In this document: piece after piece, positions 23,310 through 33,100 of the stretch
How positions within the stretch are numbered: the first letter of the stretch is position 1
Layout of the letters: each line of letters starts with the position of its first letter
DNA from: Streptomyces sp. CB02414
GTDB taxonomy: Bacteria; Actinomycetota; Actinomycetes; Streptomycetales; Streptomycetaceae
Length of the DNA stretch: 64,000 nt
Direction of reading: 5' to 3'
NCBI RefSeq assembly: GCF_001905385.1
Contig: NZ_LIPF01000016.1
Span: 27,835 to 91,834, forward strand
Position numbers and translations under genes: made by a program
The notes under the pieces: model-generated
Told to the model about the DNA's origin: nothing
The model's database searches: none
Seen by the model: only the letters and a program-made list of their open reading frames with translations

Positions 23310-24697
23310 GAGCGGGTGTCCTCCGCGCCCTGGGCGAGTTGCTGGCCGTGGGCGGCGGTGTAGTCGGCCGGTCCGCCGTCCAGGACGGCGATGTCGGTGT
23401 GGCCGGCGCGCTCCAGGAGACTGGCGGCGGTCATGGCGCGCTCACCGTGCCCGCAGGCCACGACCGGGCCGGTCGGTGCGTCGGCAGCGGTCTCGACGAG
23501 GGCGCCGAGCTCGATATGCACGGCGCCGGGGACGTGTCCAGCCGCGAACTCGGCTTCCTGCCGGACATCGACGTAGGGGCGGCCGGTGGCGTGGTCGGCG
23601 GTGAGGAACGCGGTGGTGGCCTGCGCGTTGCCGTCGGCGAGCCAGGCGTTGATGCCGCCGGCGAGGCGCCCGGCAAGGCGCTCGTAGCCGATCTTGTAGG
23701 ACTGCCAGACGATCTCGCCCAGGTCCTGGTCGTCGTTGACGACGAACGCGAGGGGCGCGGTGTCGGGCAAGAGCCAGCCGAGCCAGGTGGCGAACTGCTC
23801 GCGCAGCGGGATCGACAGCGAGCCGGGGATGTGACCGGTCGCGTAGTCGGCCGCCGGGCGGACATCCAGGACGTACCCGCCGTCCGCCAGCAGGGCACGG
23901 ACCTGCCGAGCGGACAGCTCGGGCACCGCTGGCCGTCCGGTCAGTACCGTCGGGCCGCGCCGGTTGATCTCGCCGAGGCGGTCGAAGTACGCCGGGTAGG
24001 TGCCCAGGCTCGCGATCAGCTCGGCCACGAAGGTGTCCTCGTCCGGTGCGGCGAGCAGCGGGTTGGCCTGCTTCTGGGCGCCGATGGTGGTGGTGCGCTC
24101 GGCGCCGGGCGGCGCGGAGCAGAAGGACCCGGCGCCGTGGGTGGGCCACACCGCGGTCTCGTCCGGCAGCGCGGTCAGCCGCTTCAGCGACCGGTACTGG
24201 GCGCGGGCCAGTTCCTCGGTGCGGTCGGCACCCAGAAGGTCGGTGCGGGCGGCGGAGTTCACGATCAGCGACCCGCCGGTGAACACCCCGAGCTCCCGGG
24301 CGCCGTCGAGCAGCAGGAAGGACAGGTGCTCGTCGGTGTGCCCGGGGGTGGCAAGGGCCCGCAGGGTCAGCCCGCCGAGGTCGACCTCGTCGCCGTCGGC
24401 CAGCGCCCGGTGCGCGAAGGCGCGGCGGCCGGCGGCGGAGGCCAGAATCGTGGCGCCGGTGTCGTGGCCGAGCTGGACGGCGCCGGAGAGGAAGTCGGCG
24501 TGCAGATGCGTGTCCGCGGCGAATGCGATGCGCAGCCCGCGCCGCTCGGCTGCCACGCGCAAAGAGCGCAGGTCGCGGCTGGCATCCATGGCCAGGGCGC
24601 GTCCGTCGCCGAGGTCGAGCAGGTAGGCGCTGTTGCCCAGTCCTTCGTCGACCAGCGGTATGAGGTGATCGTCCGCGAAGCCCACGGCGTCCTCCAA
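23306..24697 (-). CDS. MBL-fold protein with two rhodanese domains (persulfide dioxygenase-like)
   Basis: A 463-residue fusion. Residues 1-230 are an ETHE1/persulfide-dioxygenase-type MBL domain with DTHLHADFLSG and TPGHTDEHLSFLL; the position of the metal-ligand Asp, normally FTGD, reads FTGGSL. The first rhodanese domain (about 255-350) has no Cys in its loop (FVVNDDQDLGE) and should be inactive. The second (about 365-455) has CGHGER with the catalytic Cys at 415. Related fusions, such as CstB of Staphylococcus, oxidise persulfide and make thiosulfate. Altered ligands make the exact reaction here uncertain. Confidence 0.88.
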   Translation of the reverse strand: MEDAVGFADDHLIPLVDEGLGNSAYLLDLGDGRALAMDASRDLRSLRVAAERRGLRIAFAADTHLHADFLSGAVQLGHDTGATILASAAGRRAFAHRALADGDEVDLGGLTLRALATPGHTDEHLSFLLLDGARELGVFTGGSLIVNSAARTDLLGADRTEELARAQYRSLKRLTALPDETAVWPTHGAGSFCSAPPGAERTTTIGAQKQANPLLAAPDEDTFVAELIASLGTYPAYFDRLGEINRRGPTVLTGRPAVPELSARQVRALLADGGYVLDVRPAADYATGHIPGSLSIPLREQFATWLGWLLPDTAPLAFVVNDDQDLGEIVWQSYKIGYERLAGRLAGGINAWLADGNAQATTAFLTADHATGRPYVDVRQEAEFAAGHVPGAVHIELGALVETAADAPTGPVVACGHGERAMTAASLLERAGHTDIAVLDGGPADYTAAHGQQLAQGAEDTRS

Positions 24698-24747
24698 GAT
24701 CTCGGGAACGGGGGCGTGTGGTCACACCCACCAGACTCAACTACAAT

Positions 24748-24759
24748 AATCCATGGATT
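24748..24759. promoter_or_regulatory. Operator between the divergent sulfur operons
   Basis: AATCCATGGATT is a perfect 12-bp palindrome in an AT-rich patch (AATAATCCATGGATTTAT). It lies 14 bp before the ArsR-type start codon and 51 bp from the divergent start at 24697. ArsR proteins bind such dyads, so autoregulation of both operons is likely. Confidence 0.7.
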
Positions 24760-24772
24760 TATGGAGGATGCT

Positions 24773-25450
24773 ATGTCGGAGAACACGAAGAGCGGGACGA
24801 AGGCGCGGTTGTACGACGCGTTCGCGGTCAGCGGCAAGGCGCTGGCCAGCGGAAAGCGTCTGGAGCTGCTGGATCTGCTGGCCCAGGGCGAGCGCACCGT
24901 CGACGCGCTCGCGAAGGCGGCCGGACTGAACCTGACCACCGCCTCGGCGCATCTGCAGACCCTGAAGCAGGCCGGTTTCGTCGCCACTCGCCGCGAAGGC
25001 GTGCGCATCCACTACCGCCTCGCCGGTGACGACGTCGCCCAGCTGTTCGCGCTGCTGCGCAAGGTAGCCGAGACCCACCAGGCCGCCGTGCCCGCCGCCC
25101 GCGACGCCTACCTCGGCGAGGACACCGCCGCCGAACTCAGCCGCGAGGAACTGCGGACCCGGATCGCGGCCGGGGACATTGTCGTCCTGGATGTCCGGCC
25201 GGTGGAGGAGTACCAGGCCGGGCACATCCCCGGAGCCCTCTCCATCCCAGTCGACGAGCTGGCCGACCGGATCAACGAGCTGCCCGAGGACCTGGAGATC
25301 GTCGTCTACTGCCGCGGCGAGTACTGCGTCCTGGCCTACGACGCCGTACGGCTCCTGACCGACCGCGGCCGGCGCGCGATCCGCCTCAACGACGGCATGC
25401 TGGAGTGGCGCCTGTCCCAGATGCCCGTCGACGCCGCGGACCTGACGTGA
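24773..25450 (+). CDS. ArsR-family regulator fused to a rhodanese domain
   Basis: A 225-residue protein from ATG 24773 after GGAGG (24763-24767). Residues 15-95 form an ArsR winged helix (LASGKRLELLDLLAQGERTV, LNLTTASAHLQTLKQAGFVA). Residues 120-215 are a rhodanese domain with loop CRGEYCV: Cys 180 and Cys 185. The ArsR half contains no cysteine, unlike SqrR/BigR-type persulfide sensors, so any sulfur sensing must go through the rhodanese Cys pair; this is an inference. It starts the rightward operon and overlaps the desulfurase start (GTGA). Confidence 0.92.
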   Translation: MSENTKSGTKARLYDAFAVSGKALASGKRLELLDLLAQGERTVDALAKAAGLNLTTASAHLQTLKQAGFVATRREGVRIHYRLAGDDVAQLFALLRKVAETHQAAVPAARDAYLGEDTAAELSREELRTRIAAGDIVVLDVRPVEEYQAGHIPGALSIPVDELADRINELPEDLEIVVYCRGEYCVLAYDAVRLLTDRGRRAIRLNDGMLEWRLSQMPVDAADLT

Positions 25451-26628
25451 CCCGCCCGGGCGGCGACCTCCCGCCGCACCCGGGACTGGCCGGCGGGCCG
25501 GTCTACCTGGACTACAACGCCACCACCCCGGTCGACCCGCGCGTCGCAGAGGCGATGTGGCCGCACCTGACCGACTTCTTCGGCAACCCCTCCAGCAACC
25601 ACCCCTTCTCCCAGGAGCCGCGCCGGGCGCTTGCCGAGGCCCGTGCCCAGGTCGCCTCTCTGATCGGCGCCGGGCCCGGCGAGATCGTGTTCACCGGCTC
25701 CGGCTCCGAAGCCGACCTGCTCGCGGTGCGCGGTGCGGTCCTGGCCTCTGGCCGCCCGCACCCGCATGTGATCACCCAGGCCACCGAGCATCCGGCCGTC
25801 CTTCAGACGTGCCGGGCCCTTGAGCGGCTGCACGGCGCGCGGGTGACCGTGCTGCCGGTCGACCGCGACGGGCTCGTCGAGCCGGACGCCCTGGCCGACG
25901 CATTCACCGAGGACACGGTGCTGGTGTCGGTGATGGCGGCGAACAACGAGACTGGCGCCCTCCAGCCGATCACGGAACTCGCCGCGCTCGCCCGTGAGCG
26001 TGGTGCGCTGTTCCACTGCGACGCCGCCCAGGCCGTGGGCAAGATCCCCCTCAATGTCGGCGACCTGGGCGTGGACCTGCTGACGATCGTGGGGCACAAG
26101 ATGTACGCGCCCAAGGGCGCCGCCGCCCTGTACGTACGCGACGGTGTGAGCCTGGAGCCGGTCGTCTATGGCGGCGGGCAGGAACGGGGCCTGCGCGCGG
26201 GCACGGAGAACGTCGCCCTGGCCGTCGCGCTTGGCACCGCCGCGCGGCTCGCGGCCGAGGAGCTTGCCTCCGGCGCTCCAGCCCGCGTCGCGGCTCTGCG
26301 CGACGATCTCCATCAGCGGCTGGCGATCGGTCTGCCCGGCCGCGTGCACCTCAACGGGCCGGACAAGCATCGGCTGCCGAACACCCTGAACGTCAGCGTC
26401 GACGGCGCTCTCGGCCACGAGGTCCTCGCCGCCGTCGGTGAGATCGCGGCGTCGACCGGATCAGCCTGCCACAGCGGCACCCACACCCCCTCCCCGGTGC
26501 TCACCGCCATGGGCATGCAGCCGGACCGCGCGCTCGGCGCGCTGCGGCTGTCCCTGGGCCGCTGGACCACGGCCGAGCAGATCGAGACGGCGGCAGCAAC
26601 CCTCATCCGGGCGGCTGGCGCGCAGTGA
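25447..26628 (+). CDS. Cysteine desulfurase, NifS/IscS-like
   Basis: GTG 25447 overlaps the stop of the ArsR-rhodanese gene. The 393-residue protein has the full set of class V aminotransferase-fold desulfurase motifs: VYLDYNATTPVDPRV, EIVFTGSGSEADLLAV, ATEHPAVLQ with the ring-stacking His, the PLP Lys 218 in TIVGHKMYAPKGAAALY, and the persulfide-forming Cys 341 in STGSACHSGTH. It should remove sulfur from cysteine and carry it as an enzyme persulfide. No Fe-S scaffold gene is nearby; likely acceptors are the rhodanese domains or the TusA-like protein of this element. Confidence 0.92.
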   Translation: MTRPGGDLPPHPGLAGGPVYLDYNATTPVDPRVAEAMWPHLTDFFGNPSSNHPFSQEPRRALAEARAQVASLIGAGPGEIVFTGSGSEADLLAVRGAVLASGRPHPHVITQATEHPAVLQTCRALERLHGARVTVLPVDRDGLVEPDALADAFTEDTVLVSVMAANNETGALQPITELAALARERGALFHCDAAQAVGKIPLNVGDLGVDLLTIVGHKMYAPKGAAALYVRDGVSLEPVVYGGGQERGLRAGTENVALAVALGTAARLAAEELASGAPARVAALRDDLHQRLAIGLPGRVHLNGPDKHRLPNTLNVSVDGALGHEVLAAVGEIAASTGSACHSGTHTPSPVLTAMGMQPDRALGALRLSLGRWTTAEQIETAAATLIRAAGAQ

Positions 26629-26678
26629 CCGGGCCCACCGGCCCGAGCCAAGAGGAACCGACGAGCAGCAGGAGAGGC

Positions 26679-27863
26679 ATGACCGAGACCAGCGCGCACG
26701 GACTGTCCACCCGCAGTGTCCACGCCGGCGAGCGCCGTGACGCCGAGGGGGCCGTCCATACCCCGCTCTACAACCACTCCACCTTCGCGTTCGACACCAC
26801 CGCCGACCTTCTCGACGTCGTCGAAGGCCGCAAGAGCGGGAACCTCTACACCCGCTACGGCCTCAACCCCACCATCCGCTCCACCGAGGAAAAGCTCGCC
26901 GACCTCGAAGGCGGCGAGCAGGCCCTGGCGTTCTCCTCCGGCATGGCCGCCGAAGCCGCCACCTTCCTCGCCCACTGCCGCACCGGCGACCACATCGTGT
27001 GCATCGGCGAGGTCTACGGCGGCACGTTCGAACTCCTCGGCGACAATCTGCCCCAGATCGGCATCACCACGACGTTCCTGCGCGCCGACGAAGTCGAGCG
27101 GCTGCCGGAGGTGCTGACCGGCCGGACGCGGATCGTGTTCTTCGAGACCCCGGCCAACCCCACCCTGACCGTCTTCGACATCGCCGCCCTCTCCGCCCAG
27201 GCCCGCACGGTCGGCGCGCTGACGGTGGTGGACAACACCTTCGCCACCCCCGTCAACCAGAACCCGCTCGCCCATGGCGCGGACCTGGTCGTGCACTCGG
27301 CGACCAAGTACCTCGGCGGGCACTCCGACCTGACCGCCGGCGTCCTGACCGGCCCTGCCGAACACCTCGCCCCGGTGGCGGGGTGGCGCAAGAACCTCGG
27401 CCAGGTCATCGCCCCCGAGACCGCGTTCCTCCTCGCCCGCTCCGTTCGCTCCCTGCCCGTCCGGGTCCGCGCCCAGAACACCACCGCGCAGGCGGTCGCC
27501 GCGTTCCTGCAGACGCACCCGCGCGTCGCCCGTGTGCACTACCCGGGGCTGGCCACCGGCGAGCAGAAGCGCATCGTGGACGCGCAGATGCGCGGCGGGG
27601 GCGGCATGCTCAGCGCCGTCCTGGACGCGAACGCCGGCCAGACGGCCGCGGTGGTGGACCGGCTGCGGCTGTTCGCCATCGCGCCCAGCCTGGGCGGCGT
27701 CGAGTCCCTGGTCACCCAGCCCATCACCACCACCCACCACGGCCTCGATGCGGCCGAGCGCGCCCGCCGGGGCATCGCCGACAGCATGATCCGTCTGTCC
27801 GTCGGCCTCGAAGACGCCGACGACCTGCTCGCCGATCTCGCCCAGGCCCTCGACGCCGACTGA
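26679..27863 (+). CDS. Cys/Met-metabolism PLP enzyme (cystathionine gamma-synthase/lyase type)
   Basis: A 394-residue protein from ATG 26679 after AGGAGAGG. Motifs of the trans-sulfuration family are complete: YTRYGLNPTIRSTEEKLADL, EQALAFSSGMAAEAATFLAH, VVDNTFATPVNQNPLAHGAD and the PLP Lys 210 in HSATKYLGGHSD, plus SLGGVESLVTQP. Members include cystathionine gamma-synthase, gamma-lyase and O-acyl-homoserine sulfhydrylase; sequence alone does not decide. In this operon a gamma-lyase or sulfhydrylase that makes or fixes sulfide would fit. It lies 50 bp after the desulfurase. Confidence 0.92.
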   Translation: MTETSAHGLSTRSVHAGERRDAEGAVHTPLYNHSTFAFDTTADLLDVVEGRKSGNLYTRYGLNPTIRSTEEKLADLEGGEQALAFSSGMAAEAATFLAHCRTGDHIVCIGEVYGGTFELLGDNLPQIGITTTFLRADEVERLPEVLTGRTRIVFFETPANPTLTVFDIAALSAQARTVGALTVVDNTFATPVNQNPLAHGADLVVHSATKYLGGHSDLTAGVLTGPAEHLAPVAGWRKNLGQVIAPETAFLLARSVRSLPVRVRAQNTTAQAVAAFLQTHPRVARVHYPGLATGEQKRIVDAQMRGGGGMLSAVLDANAGQTAAVVDRLRLFAIAPSLGGVESLVTQPITTTHHGLDAAERARRGIADSMIRLSVGLEDADDLLADLAQALDAD

Positions 27864-27947
27864 CAGCCCTCCTCCATCCGCTCACCGGGCCCGCACGAGG
27901 GCCCGGTGAGCGCCCCGTACGCCTCTGCACGAAAGGCCTCCCATTCC

Positions 27948-28514
27948 GTGACCGGTTTTCCCCTCCATGACGAGGCCACCGCACCCGCCGAGGCCCTGCC
28001 GCACCTCGCTGCGGCCCGCGAACGCATGGGTTTCCTCACCACCCTCAACGCCGTCATGGCCGAGTCCCCGCAGCTCCTGGCCGGCTACACCGCCCTGGCC
28101 CAGCAGTTCGCCGCCTCCTCTCTGCCCAAGCCCGCGCAGCAGGTCGTCCTGCTCACCGCGAGCGTCGCCAACGCCTGCCCGCACTGCGTTGCCGCGCACT
28201 CCACCCTCGCCCTGCGCGCCGGTCTCACCACCGACGACGTCAACGCCCTGCGCAAGGCGACCACGTTGCAGGATCCGTCACTGGACGCCGTGCGCCGCCT
28301 CACCCAGGCCATCGTCGACAAGCGCGGCTGGGCCGACGAGCAGGACGTCGCCGATTTCCTCGCCGCCGGACACACCCACCGCCAGATCCTTGACGTCGTC
28401 CTGGGCGTCGGCATGAAGACCCTGTCCAACTACACCAACCACCTCACCCACACACACGTCGACCCGGCCTGGCACGACCAGCAGTGGACGCCGCCAGCAG
28501 CCACCACCCCCTGA
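27948..28514 (+). CDS. AhpD-like (carboxymuconolactone decarboxylase fold) protein
   Basis: GTG 27948 follows GAAAGG and gives 188 residues. The AhpD-fold signature CPHCVAAHS holds the CxxC pair Cys 77 and Cys 80 and the nearby His; the C-terminal helices include ILDVVLGVGMKTLSNYTNHL. AhpD-like proteins relay electrons to peroxiredoxins or act as thiol peroxidases. In this operon it may protect against, or reduce, persulfide and peroxide products. That role is inferred. Confidence 0.88.
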   Translation: MTGFPLHDEATAPAEALPHLAAARERMGFLTTLNAVMAESPQLLAGYTALAQQFAASSLPKPAQQVVLLTASVANACPHCVAAHSTLALRAGLTTDDVNALRKATTLQDPSLDAVRRLTQAIVDKRGWADEQDVADFLAAGHTHRQILDVVLGVGMKTLSNYTNHLTHTHVDPAWHDQQWTPPAATTP

Positions 28515-28550
28515 CACATCCACTGCCGACCGCCCCGCGCAGGAAGAGAC

Positions 28551-29816
28551 ATGACCAGCACCGCACCCGCCGTCCCCGCCGCCATACCCGACGCCGCCCA
28601 GGCACAGCGCCGCATCCTGCGTGTCCTGGTCGCCTCCCAGATCCTCAGCGGCGCCGGTCTCGCCGCCGGCGTCACCGTCGGTGCCCTGCTCGCCCAGGAC
28701 ATGCTCGGCACCACCAGCCTCGCCGGACTGCCCAGCGCCCTGTTCACCGCCGGGTCCGCTCTCGCCGCCGTCACCGTCGGCCGCATCTCGCAGGCCCGCG
28801 GCCGCCGCCCCGGCCTCGCCGCCGGATACCTCACCGGCGCCCTCGGCTCGGCCGGCGTCATCGCTGCCGCCGTCCTGGACAACCCCGTCCTGCTGTTCAT
28901 CGCCCTGTTCGTCTACGGCGCGGGCACCGCCACCAACCTCCAGGCCCGCTACGCCGGAGCCGACCTCGCCCCACCCGGCCACCGCGCCCGCGCGGTCTCC
29001 ACCGTCCTGGTCGCCACCACCCTCGGCGGCGTCGCCGGACCCAACCTCGCCGCCCCCGCCGGCACCCTCGCCGAACACCTCCACATCCCCCACCTCGCCG
29101 GACTCTTCGTCATCTCCGGTGCCGCCTACGCGCTGGCCGCGCTCGTCCTCGCCCTGTGGCTGCGCCCCGACCCGCTGCTCCTGGCCCGCGCCGTCGCCCA
29201 GGCCAGGGAAGCCGACACCGCGGCCAACCCGGCCGCCGACGGCGGTGACGCCGACACCGGCGAGGGCCGCGGCGGCGTGGTCCTCGGCGCGCTGGTCATG
29301 ATCCTCACCCAGCTCGTCATGGTCGCGATCATGACGATGACACCGGTCCACATGCACGACCACGGCCACTCCACCGCCGCCTCGGGCCTCGTCATCGGCA
29401 TCCACATCGGCGCCATGTACCTGCCCTCACCGCTCACCGGCTGGCTCGTCGACCGCTACGGCCGCATGAAGATCGCCGCCGCCTCCGGCATCACCCTGCT
29501 CGCCGCCGGCATCCTCGCCGCCGCCGCGCCCGGCGACTCCGTCGCCCTCCTCGCCCTCGCCCTGGCCCTGCTCGGCCTGGGCTGGAACTTCGGTCTCGTC
29601 TCCGGCACCGCGATCATCACCGACACCGTCCCGCTGGCCACCCGCGCCAAGACCCAGGGCCTGGTCGACGTCTCCATCGCCATCGCCGGCGCCACCGGCG
29701 GCATGGCCTCCGGCATCATGGTCGCCGCCACCAGCTACCCCGCCCTCGCCCTCACCGGCGGAGCCCTCTCCCTCGCCCTCCTGCCCGCCGTCGCCGCCAC
29801 GGCCTACCGCCGATGA
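28551..29816 (+). CDS. MFS transporter, 421 residues
   Basis: Twelve predicted helices in two halves joined by an acidic central loop (about 215-245, DGGDADTGEGRGG). The loop 2-3 motif GRISQARGRRPGLAAGYLTG and the loop 8-9 motif GWLVDRYGRMKIAAASG are present. A His-rich external loop (TPVHMHDHGHST) could bind metal or polar ligands. The stop overlaps the ATG of the TusA gene by 4 bp, so the pair is translationally coupled, which suggests a transporter feeding or draining the TusA-like carrier. Confidence 0.88.
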   Translation: MTSTAPAVPAAIPDAAQAQRRILRVLVASQILSGAGLAAGVTVGALLAQDMLGTTSLAGLPSALFTAGSALAAVTVGRISQARGRRPGLAAGYLTGALGSAGVIAAAVLDNPVLLFIALFVYGAGTATNLQARYAGADLAPPGHRARAVSTVLVATTLGGVAGPNLAAPAGTLAEHLHIPHLAGLFVISGAAYALAALVLALWLRPDPLLLARAVAQAREADTAANPAADGGDADTGEGRGGVVLGALVMILTQLVMVAIMTMTPVHMHDHGHSTAASGLVIGIHIGAMYLPSPLTGWLVDRYGRMKIAAASGITLLAAGILAAAAPGDSVALLALALALLGLGWNFGLVSGTAIITDTVPLATRAKTQGLVDVSIAIAGATGGMASGIMVAATSYPALALTGGALSLALLPAVAATAYRR

Positions 29817-30115
29817 AGCCCACGATCCCCGACACTCCCGCGCCCGGCATCACCGTCGACGGCACCGGCCTGCTGTGCGTCACGCTCCTGCTGCGCCTGC
29901 GCAAGGAGATCGACGGCGCCGAGCCGGGCACCGTCGTCCACGTCATCGCCACCGACCCGGCCGCGCCGCTGGACCTGCCCGCCTGGTGCCACATGACCGG
30001 CCACCACTACCTCGGCGCCGTCCACGGCGACGAACGGCCGGTGTATGCCCTTCAACTGGCAGCCGACGCGCTGTCCACCCGGGCCGACGCGCCATGGCAC
30101 CCAACAACCCCGTAG
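29813..30115 (+). CDS. TusA-like sulfur-carrier protein
   Basis: A 100-residue protein. VDGTGLLCVTLLLRLRKEID matches the first strand and helix of TusA, with the persulfide-carrying Cys at 22; VVHVIATDPAAPLDLPAWCH and MTGHHYLG follow the family pattern of DP..xxDI..WC...GH. The normal CPxP box reads CVTL, so both conserved prolines are absent. TusA relays sulfur from cysteine desulfurases to tRNA or other acceptors. A near-identical protein occurs in the second element at 39391. Confidence 0.88.
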   Translation: MKPTIPDTPAPGITVDGTGLLCVTLLLRLRKEIDGAEPGTVVHVIATDPAAPLDLPAWCHMTGHHYLGAVHGDERPVYALQLAADALSTRADAPWHPTTP

Positions 30116-30133
30116 CCGCTGGCACCGCTGTGC

Positions 30134-33100
30134 TCACTCGTCCTCGTCCTGCTCGGCCGCAGCCGGGTCGCGCAGCGGGCGCAGCCCGCCATCGGAAGGA
30201 ATGCTGGTGCGGAAGCTGTAGCGGCCCAGGCAGTTGAGGTTCGCGTGCCTGAGCGGGGAGAGCCGGGCGACGTCTTGGTCCAGGACGTCGTGCTCCCGCT
30301 CGTTGGCGGGCAGGGCGCGCAGCTGGTCGACGGCGGCGTCCAGGTAGCGGGTCGTCCACAGCACGGCGGCGTTGAGGACCAGCCCGAGCGCGCCGAGCTG
30401 ATCCTCCTGCCCTTCCCGGTACGCCTGCATGATCTGCCCGCGCTTGCCGTGGCAGATGTCCCGGGCGAGCTTGTGGCGGGACTCCTGCACGGTCAGCTGC
30501 CGGTTCATCTGCCGGCGGTAGGTGTCGTCGACCGGGTCGACCACCCGCAGCAGGTGCAGGGTCTTGGCAATCCGCCCGTACTCGGCGAACGCCTGCCCCA
30601 TCGGGGTCGGCCGCCCCTCGCGGCCGAACATCCGCAGCAGGTCGTACGCGCGGACCTGCCCGGTCACCAGGGAGCCGGCCACCCGCAGCATGTCCGGCCA
30701 GTGCGTGATCACCTTGTTCAGGTTCACCCGGTTACGCGCCAGGTCCTCCAGCGGCCCGTACCCGCCGGTCGTGACCCCAGGCATCTCCGCCCGCCAGAAC
30801 CGCTGGTCGCCCAGGTCCTTGAACCGGGGCGAGAAGTTGTAGCCGAGCATCGCAAACAGCCCGAAGACCATGTCGGAGTACGAGGCGTTATCGGTGGCGA
30901 CCATCTCCGGCCGCGCCCCGGCGTCCAGGTTCAGCAGGGTGTCCAGGATGTGCAGGGAGTCGCGCGGCGTACCCGGCACGACCATCTGCCCGATCCCCGC
31001 GACCTGGTCATTGACCGCGTTCAGCCACGTGATCCCGCGTTTGAAGTGGTAGTACTTCGGCGAGGGCCCGGCATTGATGGTCCGCTTGGGCACCACGAAC
31101 CGCAGGCCGTCCACGGAGGCGAGCAGCCCGTCGCCCCAGTGGGAGACGATCGGCACCCGCGCCTGGGCTGCGATCAGCTTCGCGTTCGCCGCGGCGATGG
31201 TGTCGGCGCGTAGGTAGTACTGGTCGACGTGCACCAGCCGGGCCCGGGTGAGCGCCTCGTCGGCGGCGTCGATGACGGGGGTCAGGCCGATGTTGCACGC
31301 CTCGGCGACCAGCAACGCCACCAGCGAGGTCTTCAGGTTCTCCATCCGGGTGCGGCCGTCCCCGAGGTGCACGAAGGTGTCCAGGAACCCGGTCCAGGCA
31401 TCGACCTCGAACAGCAGGTCCGGCAGGTCGATCTTCGGGAGCATCGCCGCGGTGGTCTTCCTGAGCCAGCGCAGCGACGCGGGTTCACCGACCGCGCCGA
31501 GCCGGTCCACGTTCAGCTTCAGCCGGCCGCCCGGCTGGACCTCGAAGCTGAACTTCGCGTCCTGCCCGGCCTCCTCCAGGCGCTCGGCCATCAGCTGCCA
31601 CGCCGATCCAGCGCCCGCACCCGCCCGGCAAGGTGTTCCTCGACCGGCTCGTGAAGGCTCAGGCCGTGCAGGACGTCCTCGGCGACGGCGTCCCACCGCC
31701 TGCCGTCCAGCAGCCTGGCCCGCGGATCGGCCCACCGGTTCGACGGCGAGGCGAACACATCGCGCCGCATCAGCGCGCGGTAGAGCTGCTCCAGCACGCA
31801 CACCACGTACGCGTCGCGGTCCACCGCGCCCTCGGGCAGCTCCGGGTTGGAGTACACCGCCCTCTTCCACGCCGCCGGCACCAGACGGGCGTCGATCTCG
31901 CGCGGCAGCAGCGGCTTGACCTTGACCTTCCGCCGCGCGAGCGCGGGCAGCCGCCTCACCGCCTCGCGCACCCGCTTGCCGGCCGAGGCCGCGCTCAGCG
32001 CGGACGACTCCCCGAGCAGGGACAAAAACGGGCGGACGGTGCTGTAGCGGGTGGCCAGCAGCCGCCGCGTCTCCGCCTCGGTCTCATCGTCCCCGGGCGG
32101 CAGCAGCTCCTCCAGCAGCAAGGCCGCGGCCGCGACCTCCTCGCGCGGCCCGATCTCCGTCTCCAGCGCCCGCCACATCGCCGCCGGATCGAGGTCGGCG
32201 CCGTGCTCCTCGACCAGGGCCAGCTGCTCGCTCCACAGCCGGAACACGCCGTTGACCATGCGGGACGCCTTCGCCACCCGCGGCCGGGCCGCCAGCCAGT
32301 CCTTGTCCGTCGCTCGGCGGGCGCTGCTGATCAGCTTCACCTGCATCAGCAGCGCGAACAGGTCCAGCGCGTCATCGATCGCCGACGCCTCCAGGTGCCG
32401 CACCACCGACGTCAGCAGCGCGGTGCGCTTCGGCTCCGGGGTCCGCTCCAGGTTCGGCGCCTTCGACCCCAGCCCGACCCGGGCCAGCGCCGCCAGCCGG
32501 TTCGGCGGCACTCTGTCGATCCGCACCCGGCCCAGCCGGAACGAGGAGATCTCTTCCACCCGCTCCAGCGCCTTCGCCATCCCCGTCCCCGTCGTCCGCG
32601 TCGGCGGCCGGCGCAGCCTCTCCAGCTCCGAGACCCGCCGCCCTTCCGGGACATCGAGCAGCGCCACCAGGTCCGCCGGCAGCGACGCCTCCGCCCGCCG
32701 CGCGGCCTTGGCCACCGTCGCGTACAGGCGCCTCTCCGCGACCGCGCGGACCTCCGCCACCTGCCGGGCCAGCACCGAGACGCCCGGTAGCAGTACCCGG
32801 TTGCGCCGCAGCCAGCCCACCGCCTGGTTGAACAGCGCCACCGGCCCCTCGGCGTGCGTCCACGCCCGCCCGTGCAGGAACGTACGGAATCTCCGCCCCC
32901 ACTCCGCGTCCTCGAACTGGTGGTAGCCGTAGGCGTCCCGAATCTCCCACGCGTGCTCGTACGCCGTCATCTGCCGCTCGGTGTACCGCTTCACGCACGA
33001 GGCGTCCTCCACGCCCAGATGCTCGGCCAGGTACTCGACCACCGGCCACGGCACCTCTAGCGGATCCTCCAGGAACAACCCCAGATAGCGGACCGTGCAC

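Noticed and set aside
28278..29405. Large Gly/Asp-rich leftward frame
   Set aside because: Antisense of the AhpD-like and MFS genes; no start with a ribosome site.
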